Shown: one piece after another, positions 51,884-62,006 of the stretch
How positions within the stretch are numbered: the stretch's first letter is position 1
Layout: every line of letters begins with the position of its first letter
NCBI RefSeq assembly: GCF_004361695.1
Contig: NZ_SNVW01000004.1
Span: forward strand, 124,001-188,000
Source of the DNA: Curtobacterium flaccumfaciens
GTDB taxonomy: Bacteria > Actinomycetota > Actinomycetes > Actinomycetales > Microbacteriaceae
DNA: 64,000 bases
Direction of reading: 5' to 3'
Program-made: the position numbers and the translations under genes
Notes under the pieces: generated by a model
The model's database searches: none
Told to the model about the DNA's origin: nothing
The model's input: only the letters and a program-made list of their open reading frames with translations

Positions 51884-52779
51884 GCGGCGGCCCCCAGCGC
51901 GGCGCGGATGCGCTCGGCACGGTCGGCGACGAGCGCCGCGACCCCGTCGGGGCCGTCGGTGAGGAGCCCGCGGGACTCGCTGACGAGCACCTGCTCGGCA
52001 CGGGCGCCGTACAGCGCACGGAGGTCCTCGATGCGGGCGCCCTGGGCACCGAAGCCCGGGGCGAGGACCGGCGCGGTGCCGATCGCCGCCGCGTCGATGC
52101 CGAAGTCGTCGAGGTCGAGGGTCGCGCCGAGCACGAGCCCGACGTCGCCGAGGGGCTGGTCGCCGCCGGCCCGGTTGTCGTCTGCCACACTCAAGACGAT
52201 ACCGGCAGCCACGCTGTGTCCCGCCCACGGCCCCTCGGCGAGGACCGCGGTCTGCAGCACCCGGGCCTCCGGGTTGCTGGTGGCCGCCAGCACGAACACG
52301 CCCGCACCGTTCCGGCGCGCGACCGCCACCGTGCCGGCGAGCGACCCGTAGCCGAGGTACGGCGAGACCGTCATCGCGTCGGCCCCGAACGGCCCGTCAC
52401 GGTCCAGCCACGCGAGCGCGTAGTCGTCCCCCGTCGTCCCGATGTCGCCGCGTTTGACGTCGGCGACGACCAGGAGGCCCGCATCACGTGCCCGACGGAT
52501 CGTCGCGTCGAGCGCACGGTAGCCCGCGACCCCCGCCGCCTCGAAGAAGGCGACCTGCGGCTTGACGATCGCGGCGCGGCCGGCGGCCGCGTCCACGAGG
52601 GTCGCGCCGAAGGCCGTCAGGCCGGCCTCGTCGCGTCCGAGCCCCCACGCCGCCAGGGTGGCGGCGTGGGGGTCGATGCCGACGCAGAGGGCGGAACGCG
52701 ACCCGATGGCGGCGGCGAGCCGGACACCGAAGGAGGCCGTGCCTCCTGGCTGGACCGTGTCCACGTCGGCAGCCGTCAC
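51880..52779 (-). CDS. pyrF: Orotidine 5'-phosphate decarboxylase (type 2)
   Basis: Final step of UMP synthesis. 299 residues, the longer type-2 (mycobacterial-like) OMP decarboxylase. [16 protein letters not shown] at the start, the catalytic Lys-x-x-Asp array in [18 protein letters not shown] (about residue 105), and the phosphate-binding end [11 protein letters not shown] and [10 protein letters not shown] are clear. GTG at 52779 overlaps the carB stop as GTGA. It ends overlapping the mIHF-gmk start, so the pyr operon and gmk are co-translated. Confidence 0.96.
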   Translation of the reverse strand: MTAADVDTVQPGGTASFGVRLAAAIGSRSALCVGIDPHAATLAAWGLGRDEAGLTAFGATLVDAAAGRAAIVKPQVAFFEAAGVAGYRALDATIRRARDAGLLVVADVKRGDIGTTGDDYALAWLDRDGPFGADAMTVSPYLGYGSLAGTVAVARRNGAGVFVLAATSNPEARVLQTAVLAEGPWAGHSVAAGIVLSVADDNRAGGDQPLGDVGLVLGATLDLDDFGIDAAAIGTAPVLAPGFGAQGARIEDLRALYGARAEQVLVSESRGLLTDGPDGVAALVADRAERIRAALGAAA

Positions 52780-55700
52780 CAGGTCGCGCGCTCGAGCGCG
52801 TAGTCCTGCAGGCTCCGCACACTGTGCGGCGAACCGATCGTCTCGATCGCCGCGACGGCGGCCCCGAGCTGCGCGATCGTCGTGAACAGCGGCTTGTCCG
52901 CCGCGACCGTCGCCGCACGGATCTCGTACCCGTCCGCACGACCGGCGGCACCCGACGGCGTGTTGATGACGATGTCGACCTCGTTGCGGGCCAGCAGGTC
53001 GACGACGCTCTCGCCGCCCTCGCTGTACTTGCCGACCAGCGTGACCGCGATGCCGTTGCGCTGGAGCACCTCGGCGGTGCCCTCGGTCGCGGTGATCGTG
53101 AACCCGAGCTGCTGCAGGCGGTGCACCGGCAGCACGACCTGGCGCTTGTCGGTGTCGGCGACGCTCACGAACACGGTGCCGCTCGTCGGCAGGCCCCCGT
53201 ACGCGGCTTCCTGCGACTTGAGGAACGCCCGCGGGAAGTCGCGGTCGATGCCCATGACCTCACCGGTGGAGCGCATCTCGGGGCTGAGCACCGAGTCGAC
53301 GACCTGGCCCTCGCGGGTGCGGAAGCGCCGGAAGGGCAGCACGGCTTCCTTGACCGCGATCGGCGACTGCATCGGCACGAAGGCGCCGTCGCGTGCGGGC
53401 AGGAGTCCCTCGTCGACGAGCGCGGCGATGGTCGTGCCGGTCATGATGCGGGACGCGGCCTTCGCCAGCGGGATGCCGAGTGCCTTCGAGACGAACGGCA
53501 CGGTGCGGCTGGCGCGGGGGTTCGCCTCGAGGACGTAGAGCACGCCCGCGCCGATCGCGAACTGCACGTTGAGCAGCCCCTGGACGCCGATGCCGCGGGC
53601 GATCTTCTCGGTCGCGTCGACGACGCCCTGGATCTCGGCGCGCCCGAGGCCGACCGGGGGCAGGGTGCAGGCGGAGTCGCCGGAGTGGATGCCCGCCTCT
53701 TCGAGGTGCTCCATGATGCCGCCGATGTAGAGCCGCTCACCGTCGAAGAGCGCGTCGACGTCGATCTCCACCGCGTCGTCGAGGAAGCGGTCGACCAGCA
53801 GCGGGAGCTCCGGGCCGATGATCGCCTGATCGGCCATCCGGTCGAAGTAGTCGGCGAGGGTCGCGGTGTCGTAGACGATCTCCATGCCGCGGCCGCCGAG
53901 CACGAACGACGGGCGGACGAGGACCGGGTAGCCGATCTCCTCGGCCACCGCGGTCGCGCTGGCGAGGTCGTGGGCGGTGCCGTTCCGGGGCGCGAGCAGG
54001 CCGGCCTGGTCGAGGATGGCGGAGAACTGCCCGCGCTCCTCGGCGGAGTCGATCGCAGCTGGCGAGGTGCCCAGGATCGGGATGCCGGCGGCCTCGAGCG
54101 GCTTCGCGAGCCCGAGGGCGGTCTGGCCGCCGAGCTGCACGACGACGCCGACGAGCTCGCCGGACGCGGCCTCGGCCTCGATGACCTCGAGGACGTCCTC
54201 GGTGGTGAGCGGCTCGAAGTACAGGCGGTCCGAGGTGTCGTAGTCGGTGGAGACGGTCTCCGGGTTGCAGTTGATCATGATCGTCTCGAACCCGGCGGCA
54301 CTCAGCGCGAAGGAGGCGTGCACGCAGGAGTAGTCGAACTCGACGCCCTGCCCGATGCGGTTCGGGCCGGAGCCGAGGATGACGACCTTCTTGCGGTCGC
54401 TCGGGACGACCTCGGTCTCGGTGTCGTACGACGAGTAGTGGTACGGCGTCAGGGCCGGGAACTCGCCGGCGCAGGTGTCGACGGTCTTGAACACCGGACG
54501 GATGCCCGCGGCGTGCCGGGCGTCGCGCGCGGCCTGTTCGGTGATGCCCCGCAGCGACGCGATCTGGATGTCGCTGAAGCCGTGCTCCTTCGCCCAGCGC
54601 AGGGTGTCGGCGTCGAGGGTCTCGGCGTCCCGCACCTCGGCCGCGACCTCGTTGATGAGGACGATCTGGTCGATGAACCACGGGTCGATCTTCGTCGCCT
54701 CGAACACCTCTTCCGCGGTGGCACCGGCGACGAGCGCCTGCTGCACCGTGACGATGCGGCCGTCCATCGGGATCGCGGACTTCTCGAGCAGAGCGGTCTT
54801 GTCGAGCTCGGCCGCCGGGACGTCCCAGTGGAAGCTCGAACCGCGCTTCTCGAGGCTCCGGAGGGACTTCTGCAGCGCGGTCGCGTAGTTGCGGCCGATC
54901 GCCATCGCCTCGCCGACGCTCTTCATCGTGGTGGTCAGGGTGGCGTCGGCGGCGGGGAACTTCTCGAACGCGAACCGCGGGGTCTTCACGACCACGTAGT
55001 CGAGGGTCGGCTCGAAGCTCGCCGGGGTGACGCGGGTGATGTCGTTCTCGATCTCGTCGAGGCGGTACCCGATGGCGAGCTTCGCGGCGATCTTGGCGAT
55101 CGGGAAGCCCGTCGCCTTCGACGCGAGGGCCGACGAGCGGGACACGCGCGGGTTCATCTCGATGACGATGACGCGGCCGTTCGACGGGTCGACGGCGAAC
55201 TGGATGTTGCAGCCGCCGGTGTCGACACCGACGCGACGGATGATGTCGATGCCGATGTTCCGCATGTTCTGGTACTCGCGGTCGGTCAGCGTCAGCGCCG
55301 GGGCGACGGTGATCGAGTCGCCGGTGTGCACGCCGACCGGGTCGACGTTCTCGATCGAGCAGATCACGACGGTGTTGTCGTAGTTGTCCCGCATCAGCTC
55401 GAGCTCGTACTCCTTCCACCCGAGGATGGACTCCTCGAGCAGGACCTCCGTCGTCGGGCTGGACTGCAGTCCGTCCCCGACGAAGCGGATGAGCTCTTCC
55501 TCGTTGTAGGCGAAGCCGGAGCCGAGACCGCCCATGGTGAAGGACGGGCGGACGACGAGCGGGTAGCCGAGGTCCTTCGCGAACTCGATCGCCTCGTCGA
55601 GCGTGTGTGCGATGTGGCTCCGTGCGACGTCCGCGCCGGACTCGAGCACGAGCTCCTTGAAGAGCTGCCGGTCCTCGCCGCGCTGGATCGCGTCGACCTT

Positions 55701-56054
55701 GGCGCCGATGAGCTCCACGCCGTACTTGTCGAGGATGCCCTCGGCGTCGAGCTTGATGGCGGCGTTCAGGGCGGTCTGGCCACCGAGCGTCGGCAACACG
55801 GCGTCCGGGCGCTCGATCTTGATGATCTCCTCGAGCGACGGGCTCGTGATGGGCTCGATGTAGGTCGCGTCGGCGAAGTCCGGGTCGGTCATGATCGTCG
55901 CCGGGTTCGGGTTGACGAGGATCACGCGGACGCCCTCGGCGCGGAGGACGCGGCACGCCTGGGTGCCGGAGTAGTCGAACTCGGCGGCCTGCCCGATGAC
56001 GATGGGGCCGGATCCGATGACGAGGACGGAGTTGATGTCTGCGCGCTTGGGCAT
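52776..56054 (-). CDS. carB: Carbamoyl phosphate synthase, large subunit
   Basis: 1092-residue enzyme forming carbamoyl phosphate from bicarbonate, ammonia (from CarA) and two ATP. Two homologous ATP-grasp halves are visible: the first starts [28 protein letters not shown], the second [20 protein letters not shown], each with a GG-loop ([20 protein letters not shown]). The C-terminal ~150 residues are the allosteric MGS-like domain ([30 protein letters not shown]), bound by UMP and other effectors. ATG at 56054 overlaps the carA stop by one base (TGATG). Confidence 0.98.
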   Translation of the reverse strand: MPKRADINSVLVIGSGPIVIGQAAEFDYSGTQACRVLRAEGVRVILVNPNPATIMTDPDFADATYIEPITSPSLEEIIKIERPDAVLPTLGGQTALNAAIKLDAEGILDKYGVELIGAKVDAIQRGEDRQLFKELVLESGADVARSHIAHTLDEAIEFAKDLGYPLVVRPSFTMGGLGSGFAYNEEELIRFVGDGLQSSPTTEVLLEESILGWKEYELELMRDNYDNTVVICSIENVDPVGVHTGDSITVAPALTLTDREYQNMRNIGIDIIRRVGVDTGGCNIQFAVDPSNGRVIVIEMNPRVSRSSALASKATGFPIAKIAAKLAIGYRLDEIENDITRVTPASFEPTLDYVVVKTPRFAFEKFPAADATLTTTMKSVGEAMAIGRNYATALQKSLRSLEKRGSSFHWDVPAAELDKTALLEKSAIPMDGRIVTVQQALVAGATAEEVFEATKIDPWFIDQIVLINEVAAEVRDAETLDADTLRWAKEHGFSDIQIASLRGITEQAARDARHAAGIRPVFKTVDTCAGEFPALTPYHYSSYDTETEVVPSDRKKVVILGSGPNRIGQGVEFDYSCVHASFALSAAGFETIMINCNPETVSTDYDTSDRLYFEPLTTEDVLEVIEAEAASGELVGVVVQLGGQTALGLAKPLEAAGIPILGTSPAAIDSAEERGQFSAILDQAGLLAPRNGTAHDLASATAVAEEIGYPVLVRPSFVLGGRGMEIVYDTATLADYFDRMADQAIIGPELPLLVDRFLDDAVEIDVDALFDGERLYIGGIMEHLEEAGIHSGDSACTLPPVGLGRAEIQGVVDATEKIARGIGVQGLLNVQFAIGAGVLYVLEANPRASRTVPFVSKALGIPLAKAASRIMTGTTIAALVDEGLLPARDGAFVPMQSPIAVKEAVLPFRRFRTREGQVVDSVLSPEMRSTGEVMGIDRDFPRAFLKSQEAAYGGLPTSGTVFVSVADTDKRQVVLPVHRLQQLGFTITATEGTAEVLQRNGIAVTLVGKYSEGGESVVDLLARNEVDIVINTPSGAAGRADGYEIRAATVAADKPLFTTIAQLGAAVAAIETIGSPHSVRSLQDYALERATW

Positions 56055-57253
56055 CAGTTCGCTTCCTTGGTGATGTCTGCTGCCGGGGTGGTGGCGTCGG
56101 CGGTGGCCGGGTCGAGCGGCTGTCCGTCGCGGCGCTCGCGCACGAGGTCGGCGAACCGGTCGAAGAGGTACATGCTGTCGTGCGGGCCGGCAGCCGCCTC
56201 GGGGTGGTACTGCACGCTGAACGCGGGCACGTCGAGGGCGCGGAGGCCCTCGACCACGTTGTCGTTGAGCGAGTAGTGCGAGACCTCGACGCGACCGAAG
56301 CCCGCCGGGGACTCAAGGACCTCGCCGAGCGGGGCGTCGACCGCGAAGCCGTGGTTCTGGCTCGTGATCTCGACCTTGCCGGTGACGGTGTCGAGCACCG
56401 GCTGGTTGATGCCGCGGTGCCCGAACGGCAGCTTGTAGGTGCCGAAGCCGAGCGCCCGGCCGAGCAGCTGGTTGCCGAAGCAGATGCCGAAGAACGGGCG
56501 GCCCGTGCGCAGGCTGTCCTGCAGCAGTTCGACCTGCGCGTCCGAGGCGGCGGGGTCGCCGGGGCCGTTCGAGTAGAAGAGCGCGTCCGGAGCCAGCGCT
56601 TCCAGCTCCGCCGCGGTGATGTCCTGCGGCACGACGTGCACCTCGAACCCGCGCTGCGCGAGGTAGCGGGTGGTCGACGCCTTCACGCCGAGGTCGAGCA
56701 CGGCCAGCCGGCCGATCTGCTCGCCGACGGCGGGGATCACGTAGGTCTCCGGCGTCGAGACGATCGACGAGAAACTCGCGCCGGCCATCGTCGCCTGCGA
56801 CCGGACAGCGTCGAGCTGCGACGCCGCCGGCAGCGCCGCGTCCGCGCCGCTGAACACGCCGCCCTTCATCGCCCCGGCGTCGCGGATCCGGCGGGTGAGC
56901 GCACGGGTGTCGATGCCGGAGATCCCGACGATGCCGTCGCGCACCAGGTGCTCGTCGAGCGAGGCGTTCGCGCGGTGGTTCGACACCACGCGGCTGGGGT
57001 CGCGCACGACGTAGCCGGCGACCCAGATGCGCCGGGACTCGGGGTCCTCGTCGTTCACCCCGGTGTTGCCGATGTGCGGCGCGGTCTGCACCACGATCTG
57101 CCCGGCGTAGGACGGGTCGGTCAGCGTCTCCTGGTACCCGGTCATGCCGGTCGCGAAGACCACCTCGCCGAGCGTGCGCCCGCGGGCGCCGTAGGCCCAG
57201 CCGTCGTACCGGGTGCCGTCTTCGAGGACCAGTACGGCCCGTTCGCGTGTCAT
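56054..57253 (-). CDS. carA: Carbamoyl phosphate synthase, small (glutaminase) subunit
   Basis: 399-residue class I glutamine amidotransferase. The N-terminal domain starts [22 protein letters not shown] and has [22 protein letters not shown]. The glutaminase has the nucleophile in [16 protein letters not shown] (Cys near 255) and the His-Glu pair in [14 protein letters not shown]. Passes ammonia to CarB through a tunnel. ATG at 57253 overlaps the stop of the preceding membrane protein gene (TGATG); upstream frame extension has no homology. Confidence 0.97.
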   Translation of the reverse strand: MTRERAVLVLEDGTRYDGWAYGARGRTLGEVVFATGMTGYQETLTDPSYAGQIVVQTAPHIGNTGVNDEDPESRRIWVAGYVVRDPSRVVSNHRANASLDEHLVRDGIVGISGIDTRALTRRIRDAGAMKGGVFSGADAALPAASQLDAVRSQATMAGASFSSIVSTPETYVIPAVGEQIGRLAVLDLGVKASTTRYLAQRGFEVHVVPQDITAAELEALAPDALFYSNGPGDPAASDAQVELLQDSLRTGRPFFGICFGNQLLGRALGFGTYKLPFGHRGINQPVLDTVTGKVEITSQNHGFAVDAPLGEVLESPAGFGRVEVSHYSLNDNVVEGLRALDVPAFSVQYHPEAAAGPHDSMYLFDRFADLVRERRDGQPLDPATADATTPAADITKEAN

Positions 57254-57795
57254 CAGTTCGTCCCTTCGCCCGCGGTGTGCGGGTGTTCGTGCTTCGTCGA
57301 CAGTCCCTGCAGGGCGACGAGCGCTGCTGCGTCGTCCTCCGGGAACCGGAAGTAGGTGTCGAGGTCCGTCGCTCCTGCGGCGCCGGTCGCCGTCCATCGC
57401 AGACGGACCAGTCCCCCGGGCTCGACCACGCGGTCGATGGCCCACGTGGCGCGGTCGGCGCCGCGGACGGCGTCGGCTGCGATCCACCGGTCGGGGGTGC
57501 CGGCGTGGTGCAGGACCACGCCGGTCTCGTGGACGGTCACGCCGCCGCGGCCCCGGAACCCGAGACCGCCCGCCGTGATCCGTTCGAGGGGCTGGTCGGC
57601 GCGGGTCGTCGCGACGGTGAACCCGTCCCACGACCCGGCTGCCGGACCGAGCGTGGTCGGCACGGGGACGGGAGGCACGGCTTCCGCCTGCTTCCTGGCC
57701 CGCGTCCGCCAGGTGCGCACCATGGCGACGAACAGCAGGGCGACGAGGGCGAGGATGATCCCGCCCTCGAGCCAGCGCAAGCCGTCACCGCTCAT
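57253..57795 (-). CDS. Membrane-anchored PH-like protein of the pyr operon
   Basis: A 180-residue protein with one N-terminal membrane helix ([21 protein letters not shown], about residues 9-29), a basic linker, and a mostly beta C-terminal domain ([44 protein letters not shown]) that resembles a pleckstrin-homology-like fold. Function unknown. A small membrane protein in this position between pyrC and carA is conserved in actinobacteria (the mycobacterial equivalent lies between pyrC and carA). ATG at 57795 overlaps the pyrC stop (ATGA). Confidence 0.85.
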   Translation of the reverse strand: MSGDGLRWLEGGIILALVALLFVAMVRTWRTRARKQAEAVPPVPVPTTLGPAAGSWDGFTVATTRADQPLERITAGGLGFRGRGGVTVHETGVVLHHAGTPDRWIAADAVRGADRATWAIDRVVEPGGLVRLRWTATGAAGATDLDTYFRFPEDDAAALVALQGLSTKHEHPHTAGEGTN

Positions 57796-59150
57796 GCCGT
57801 CGCCGCCGTCCGCGTGGCACGGGCGTGGCCGGCGATCGTCTCGGCGTCGACGACCTGGCCGTCGAGCACCGTGGCGTACCCGTGGTGGAACGTCGCGACG
57901 ACGCGACCGGGGAGCCGCATGCCGAGGTACGGGGAGTTCTGCGACTGCCCGGCGAGGTCGGTGACCGCGAACTCGCGGACCGCCGACGGGTCGTACAGCG
58001 TGATCTCGGCGGGGGCACCCTCGGCGATCCGCTGACCGTGGCCCTCGACCTGCCCGATCCGGGCCGGCGCCTCGGACAGCACCCGGGCGATGTCGGCCCA
58101 GTCGAGGAGTCCCTGCTCGACGACGGCGGCCTGCACGACGCTGAGCGCCGACTCGAGGCCGACCATGCCGTTCGCCGCGGCCGGCCACTCGCAGCACTTC
58201 GCCTCGGCGGTGTGCGGGGCGTGGTCGGTGGCGACGATGTCGATCGTGCCGTCGGCCAGGGCACCCCGGAGCGCGTCGACGTCCTCGCGGGAGCGCAGCG
58301 GCGGGTTGACCTTGTACCGCGCGTCGTAGCCCGCGGCGCCGTCGCGACCGGCGATGAGGTCCTCGGTGAGGATCAGGTGGTGCGGCGTGACCTCGGCCGT
58401 GACGTCGATGCCGCGGGACTTCGCCCAGCGGATCACCTCGACGCTGCCGGCGGTGGAGACGTGGCAGACGTGCAGCCGTGCCCCGACGTGGTCGGCGAGC
58501 AGGACGTCGCGGGCGATGATCGCCTCTTCGGCGACGGCGGGCCAGCCCGCGAGCCCGAGCTCCGACGACAGCCGGCCCTCGTTCATCTGGGCGCCGATCG
58601 TCAGCCGCGGCTCCTGCGCGTGCTGCGCGAGCACCCCGCCGAAGCCCTTGATGTACTCGAGCGCGCGGCGCATCAGGAGCGGGTCCGCCACGCACGAACC
58701 GTCGTCCGAGAACACCCGGACCTTCGCGCGGGAGGTCGCCATCGCCCCGATCTCGGACAGGTGCGTGCCCTGCAGCCCCTGCGAGACGGCGCCGATCGGG
58801 CGGACCGTCACGTAGCCGGCGTCGTCACCGAGCGCCTGCACCTGCTCGACCACACCGGCGGTGTCCGCGACCGGGCTCGAGTTCGCCATCGCGTTCACCG
58901 CGGTGAAGCCGCCGGCGGCCGCGGCACGCGAGCCGGTGAGGACCGTCTCGGATTCCTCGTGACCGGGCTCGCGCAGGTGGGTGTGGAGGTCCACGAGGCC
59001 GGGGAGGGCGATGAGCCCGTCCGCATCGACGATCGTGGCGCCGGCCGCGTCGAGACCGGACCCGACCGCGGAGACGCGCCGTCCCTCCAGGCGGATGTCG
59101 GCACGCGAGCCGTCGACCAGCTGCGCGCCGCGGATGAGGTGGGCGGTCAT
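57792..59150 (-). CDS. pyrC: Dihydroorotase
   Basis: Zinc enzyme cyclising carbamoyl aspartate to dihydroorotate. 452 residues, type I amidohydrolase. The metal motif [19 protein letters not shown], further ligand histidines in LAQHAQEP and [19 protein letters not shown], and the catalytic aspartate in [13 protein letters not shown] are all present; the C-terminal substrate loop reads [12 protein letters not shown] at 59150 overlaps the pyrB stop (ATGA). Confidence 0.97.
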   Translation of the reverse strand: MTAHLIRGAQLVDGSRADIRLEGRRVSAVGSGLDAAGATIVDADGLIALPGLVDLHTHLREPGHEESETVLTGSRAAAAGGFTAVNAMANSSPVADTAGVVEQVQALGDDAGYVTVRPIGAVSQGLQGTHLSEIGAMATSRAKVRVFSDDGSCVADPLLMRRALEYIKGFGGVLAQHAQEPRLTIGAQMNEGRLSSELGLAGWPAVAEEAIIARDVLLADHVGARLHVCHVSTAGSVEVIRWAKSRGIDVTAEVTPHHLILTEDLIAGRDGAAGYDARYKVNPPLRSREDVDALRGALADGTIDIVATDHAPHTAEAKCCEWPAAANGMVGLESALSVVQAAVVEQGLLDWADIARVLSEAPARIGQVEGHGQRIAEGAPAEITLYDPSAVREFAVTDLAGQSQNSPYLGMRLPGRVVATFHHGYATVLDGQVVDAETIAGHARATRTAATA

Positions 59151-60166
59151 GCGACGGTCTCCTTCGGTGCTGCTGCGTTCGTGTGCGTGCTCGTCGTCTC
59201 GCGGCTCGTCGTGTCGCGGCTCGTCGTGTCGGTCCCGGTCAGGGCCAGGTAGAGGACGGCCATCCGGACCGACACGCCGTTCTCGACCTGCTCGACGACG
59301 GTCGAGCGGGGGTCGTCGGCGGCGACGCCGGCGATCTCGAGCCCGCGGTTCATCGGGCCGGGGTGCATGATCAGGGTCCGTTCCGACAGCCGGGCGAACC
59401 GGCTCGCGGTGAGGCCCCAGTGCCGGGTGTACTCGCGCGGGTTCGGGAAGAACGCGTCGTTCATCCGCTCCTGCTGGATCCGGAGGGTCATCACGACGTC
59501 CGGGTCCTCGGCCAGCGCGACGTCGAGGTCGTGGTGCACCGCGGCACCGAACGGCGTGCTCGTGGCGGGGAGCAGCGTGGGCGGCGCGGCGAACGTGACA
59601 CTCGCGCCGAGGGTGCGGAGGAGCCACGCGTTGCTGCGGGCGACCCGGCTGTGCAGGACGTCGCCGACGATGAGCACGCGGACGCCGTCGAGCGCCTGCC
59701 CGCGGCTCCCGGAGCCGTGCAGCCGCCGGCGCATCGTGAACGCGTCGAGCAGCGCCTGGGTGGGGTGCTCGTGCGTGCCGTCGCCGGCGTTCACGACGGG
59801 CACGTCGATCCAGTCGGCGTCGGCGAGGACCCGGGGTGCACCGGACGCGCCGTGCCGCAGCACGATGCCGTCGATGCCCATCGCCCCGAGCGTCTGCACG
59901 GTGTCCTTGAGCGATTCCCCCTTCGAGACGCTCGAGCCCTTCGCGGCGAAGTTGAGGACGTCTGCCGACAGGCGCTTCGCGGCGGCCTCGAACGAGATGC
60001 GGGTGCGGGTGGAGTCCTCGAAGAAGAGGTTCACGACCGTCTTGCCGCGGAGGGCCGGGAGCTTCCGGACCTCGCGCGTGTTGACCTCGGCCATCTCCTC
60101 GGCGACGTCGAGGATGTGGATCGCCTCGGCGCGGGAGAGGTCGGCGGTGGAGAGCAGGTGCTTCAC
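59147..60166 (-). CDS. pyrB: Aspartate carbamoyltransferase catalytic subunit with repetitive tail
   Basis: Second step of UMP synthesis, carbamoyl phosphate + aspartate. 339 residues. Carbamoyl phosphate binding is in [19 protein letters not shown]; the aspartate side has [14 protein letters not shown] and [22 protein letters not shown] lies near the end. The last ~28 residues form a Thr/Ser-rich tail with three 15-base DNA repeats (59190-59234) encoding [10 protein letters not shown], not part of the family fold. GTG at 60166 overlaps the pyrR stop. No regulatory pyrI gene is present, normal for Gram-positives. Confidence 0.96.
   Translation of the reverse strand: MKHLLSTADLSRAEAIHILDVAEEMAEVNTREVRKLPALRGKTVVNLFFEDSTRTRISFEAAAKRLSADVLNFAAKGSSVSKGESLKDTVQTLGAMGIDGIVLRHGASGAPRVLADADWIDVPVVNAGDGTHEHPTQALLDAFTMRRRLHGSGSRGQALDGVRVLIVGDVLHSRVARSNAWLLRTLGASVTFAAPPTLLPATSTPFGAAVHHDLDVALAEDPDVVMTLRIQQERMNDAFFPNPREYTRHWGLTASRFARLSERTLIMHPGPMNRGLEIAGVAADDPRSTVVEQVENGVSVRMAVLYLALTGTDTTSRDTTSRETTSTHTNAAAPKETVA
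59190..59234. repeat. Three 15-bp repeats inside the pyrB 3' end
   Basis: CTCGTCGTCTCGCGG (59190-59204), CTCGTCGTGTCGCGG (59205-59219) and CTCGTCGTGTCGGTC (59220-59234) follow each other. In-frame, they encode repeated DTTSR/ETTS units at the protein C-terminus, so copy number could vary without a frameshift. Confidence 0.85.
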
Positions 60167-60759
60167 GAGGTGACCCCCTGCGTCCGGTCCGGAGCGGTCG
60201 AGGCGCTGGGCGACTCGGCTTGCTCGATCACGACCTCGTCGGTGCCGTCGGTCTCGGTGAGACGGAGGGTGACCCGCTCGTCGGACGCCGTCGGCAGGTT
60301 CTTGCCGACGTGGTCCGCGCGGATCGGGAGCTCGCGGTGCCCGCGGTCGACGAGGACGGCGAGCCGGACCGCGCGCGGCCGGCCGATGCCCTGCAGCGCG
60401 TCGAGCGCTGCCCGGACCGTCCGGCCGGAGTAGAGCACGTCGTCGACGAGCACGACGACCTTGCCGTCGATGCCGCTCGCGGGGATCGTCGTGCGCTGCG
60501 GTGCCCGGCCGATGCCGTGCCCGAGGTCGTCGCGGTGCATCGTGACGTCGAGCGTGCCGACGCGGGAGCTGCCGGCCGTCCAGTCGGGCTCGATCTCCGC
60601 CAGGATGCGGTCGAGCCGCTCGGCCAGGACGGCACCCCGTGTCGGGATGCCCAGGAGCACCAGGTCCGAGGCACCGTGGTTGGCCTCGAGGATCTCGTGC
60701 GCGATGCGTGTCAGAGCACGCGTGATGTCGGAGTGCTGCAGGACCGTTCTGGTACCCAC
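60163..60759 (-). CDS. pyrR: Bifunctional pyrimidine operon regulator / uracil phosphoribosyltransferase
   Basis: RNA-binding attenuation protein that senses UMP/UTP and also has uracil phosphoribosyltransferase activity. 198 residues. [30 protein letters not shown] and the PRPP-binding loop [18 protein letters not shown] are intact; the RNA-contact stretch THRDDL-like VTMHRDDL is present. A charged tail of about 20 residues is extra. GTG at 60759 with the strong GGAGG at 60765-60769. A PyrR-type RNA hairpin lies directly upstream, so it probably autoregulates the whole operon. Confidence 0.95.
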   Translation of the reverse strand: MGTRTVLQHSDITRALTRIAHEILEANHGASDLVLLGIPTRGAVLAERLDRILAEIEPDWTAGSSRVGTLDVTMHRDDLGHGIGRAPQRTTIPASGIDGKVVVLVDDVLYSGRTVRAALDALQGIGRPRAVRLAVLVDRGHRELPIRADHVGKNLPTASDERVTLRLTETDGTDEVVIEQAESPSASTAPDRTQGVTS

Positions 60760-60773
60760 GCCGACCTCCTTCC

Positions 60774-60789
60774 CCGCCTCACCGGACGG
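60774..60789 (-). promoter_or_regulatory. PyrR-binding RNA hairpin overlapping the pyrR translation start region
   Basis: In the transcript, CCGUC (60785-60789) pairs with GGCGG (60774-60778) around the loop CGGUGA. The sequence UCCGGUGAGG (60777-60786) fits the PyrR-binding consensus UCCNGNGAGG. The Shine-Dalgarno GGAGG (60765-60769) follows within five bases, so PyrR bound with UMP could block translation of pyrR and the coupled operon, as known in mycobacteria. No attenuator is needed or seen. Confidence 0.75.
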
Positions 60790-60816
60790 ACTTAAAGGAT
60801 GCTGACGTGGTCAACC

Positions 60817-61302
60817 CTACCGGGACTCCTGGTCCCCTGCGACCGTCCGACCGGACGGTGCGTGCTCGGCCTGGTCGTCCTTCTCACCCGGGCCACGGCC
60901 GCCGGCGACCGCGCCGAGCACGCCGTTGACGAACCCGGCGGACTCCTCCGTCGACAGGGACTGGGCGAGCTCGACGGCCTCGGCGATCGCGACGGCGTCG
61001 GGCACCTCCGGGTTGAACCGGAGCTCCCAGACACCCATGCGCAGGATGCACCGGTCGAGCACGGGCATGCGGGCGATGGACCAGCCCTGTGCGTGCTCCA
61101 CGATGACCTTGTCGATCTCGTGGCGGTCGTCGTCGACACCCGTGACGATCTGCCGTGCGTAGTCCCAGCTGGAGGCGCGCTCCGGCTGGTCCAGGTGGCG
61201 GACCGTCTCGGTGGCGAGGACGTCCGAGATGGGGAGCTCCCGCACCTCGGCGACGTACAGCATGTCGAGGGCGCGCTTGCGGGCCTTCGAACGAGCGCTC
61301 AT
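60817..61302 (-). CDS. nusB: Transcription antitermination factor NusB
   Basis: Binds boxA RNA with S10 in rRNA antitermination. 161 residues, all-alpha. ARSKARKRALDMLYVAEVRE is the arginine-rich RNA-binding start; ILRMGVWELRF, VAIAEAVELAQSLSTEESAGFVNGVLG close the fold. The ~25-residue charged tail (GPGEKDDQAEHAPSG) is a typical variable end. ATG at 61302, 11 bases after efp, the usual efp-nusB pair. pyrR begins 58 bases downstream after the regulatory leader. Confidence 0.95.
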   Translation of the reverse strand: MSARSKARKRALDMLYVAEVRELPISDVLATETVRHLDQPERASSWDYARQIVTGVDDDRHEIDKVIVEHAQGWSIARMPVLDRCILRMGVWELRFNPEVPDAVAIAEAVELAQSLSTEESAGFVNGVLGAVAGGRGPGEKDDQAEHAPSGRTVAGDQESR

Positions 61303-61313
61303 ACGGTCAGCGC

Positions 61314-61877
61314 CTAGGAGTTGACGCGGCCGAGGAAGTTGCCGTCGCGCGTGTCGATCTTCACCAGCGTGTCGGTCTCGAGGTACAGCGGCACCTGGAT
61401 CTGGTACCCGGTCGCCTTGATCGTGGCCGGCTTCGTGCCACCCGACGAGCGGTCGCCCTGCAGGCCCGGCTCGGTCTCGATCTCGGTGGTGATCGAGGTC
61501 GGGAGCTCGATGTAGAGCGGGGTGCCCTCGTTGATCGCGATGGTCACCATCGCGGACTCGAGGAGGAAGTTCTTCGCGTCGCCGACGACCGTCGCGGGGA
61601 CCGGGATCTGGTCGTAGGTGTCGGTGTCCATGAACACGTACGAGTCGCCGTCCTCGTAGAGGTACTGGTAGTCGCGGCGGTCGACGGTCGCGGTCTCGAT
61701 CTTCGCACCGGCGTTGAAGGTGCGGTCGACGACCTTGCCCGACACGACGTTCTTGAGCTTGGTGCGGACGAACGCGCCGCCCTTGCCCGGCTTGACGTGC
61801 TGGAACTCGACGACCGACCAGAGCTGCCCGTCGATGATGAGAACGGCGCCGTTCTTGATGTCAGTGGTACTGGCCAT
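61314..61877 (-). CDS. efp: Elongation factor P
   Basis: tRNA-shaped factor that rescues ribosomes stalled on polyproline. 187 residues, three beta-barrel domains. [36 protein letters not shown] places Lys32 at the tip facing the peptidyl-transferase centre; the signature region is in [31 protein letters not shown]. Actinobacterial EF-P generally works without the EpmA/B lysylation. ATG at 61877 ([10 protein letters not shown]); the frame stays open upstream as a Pro/Gly-rich stretch without homology. Confidence 0.97.
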   Translation of the reverse strand: MASTTDIKNGAVLIIDGQLWSVVEFQHVKPGKGGAFVRTKLKNVVSGKVVDRTFNAGAKIETATVDRRDYQYLYEDGDSYVFMDTDTYDQIPVPATVVGDAKNFLLESAMVTIAINEGTPLYIELPTSITTEIETEPGLQGDRSSGGTKPATIKATGYQIQVPLYLETDTLVKIDTRDGNFLGRVNS

Positions 61878-61913
61878 GAGTCTTCGGTGTCCCGTTCGGT
61901 CGTGTGTTGTGAA

Positions 61914-61977
61914 GGTCTGCGGGCCGATCGGGCCCTGTCCGGAGCCGCTCGGGCCCGGTCTGCGGGCCGCTCGGGCC
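61914..61977. repeat. Direct repeat in the efp upstream region
   Basis: GGTCTGCGGGCCGATCGGGCC (61914-61934) recurs as GGTCTGCGGGCCGCTCGGGCC (61957-61977) with one change, 43 bases apart; a GCCGCTCGGGCC fragment lies between them. It occupies the spacer between the UbiB-like gene and efp. Confidence 0.7.
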
Positions 61978-62006
61978 ACGGACGAGTGTAGCGGACGGGC
62001 CGGGGG

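Noticed and set aside
52824..56276. Long plus-strand open frame opposite carB
   Set aside because: Antisense shadow of carB, with no recognisable motif and the same biased composition.
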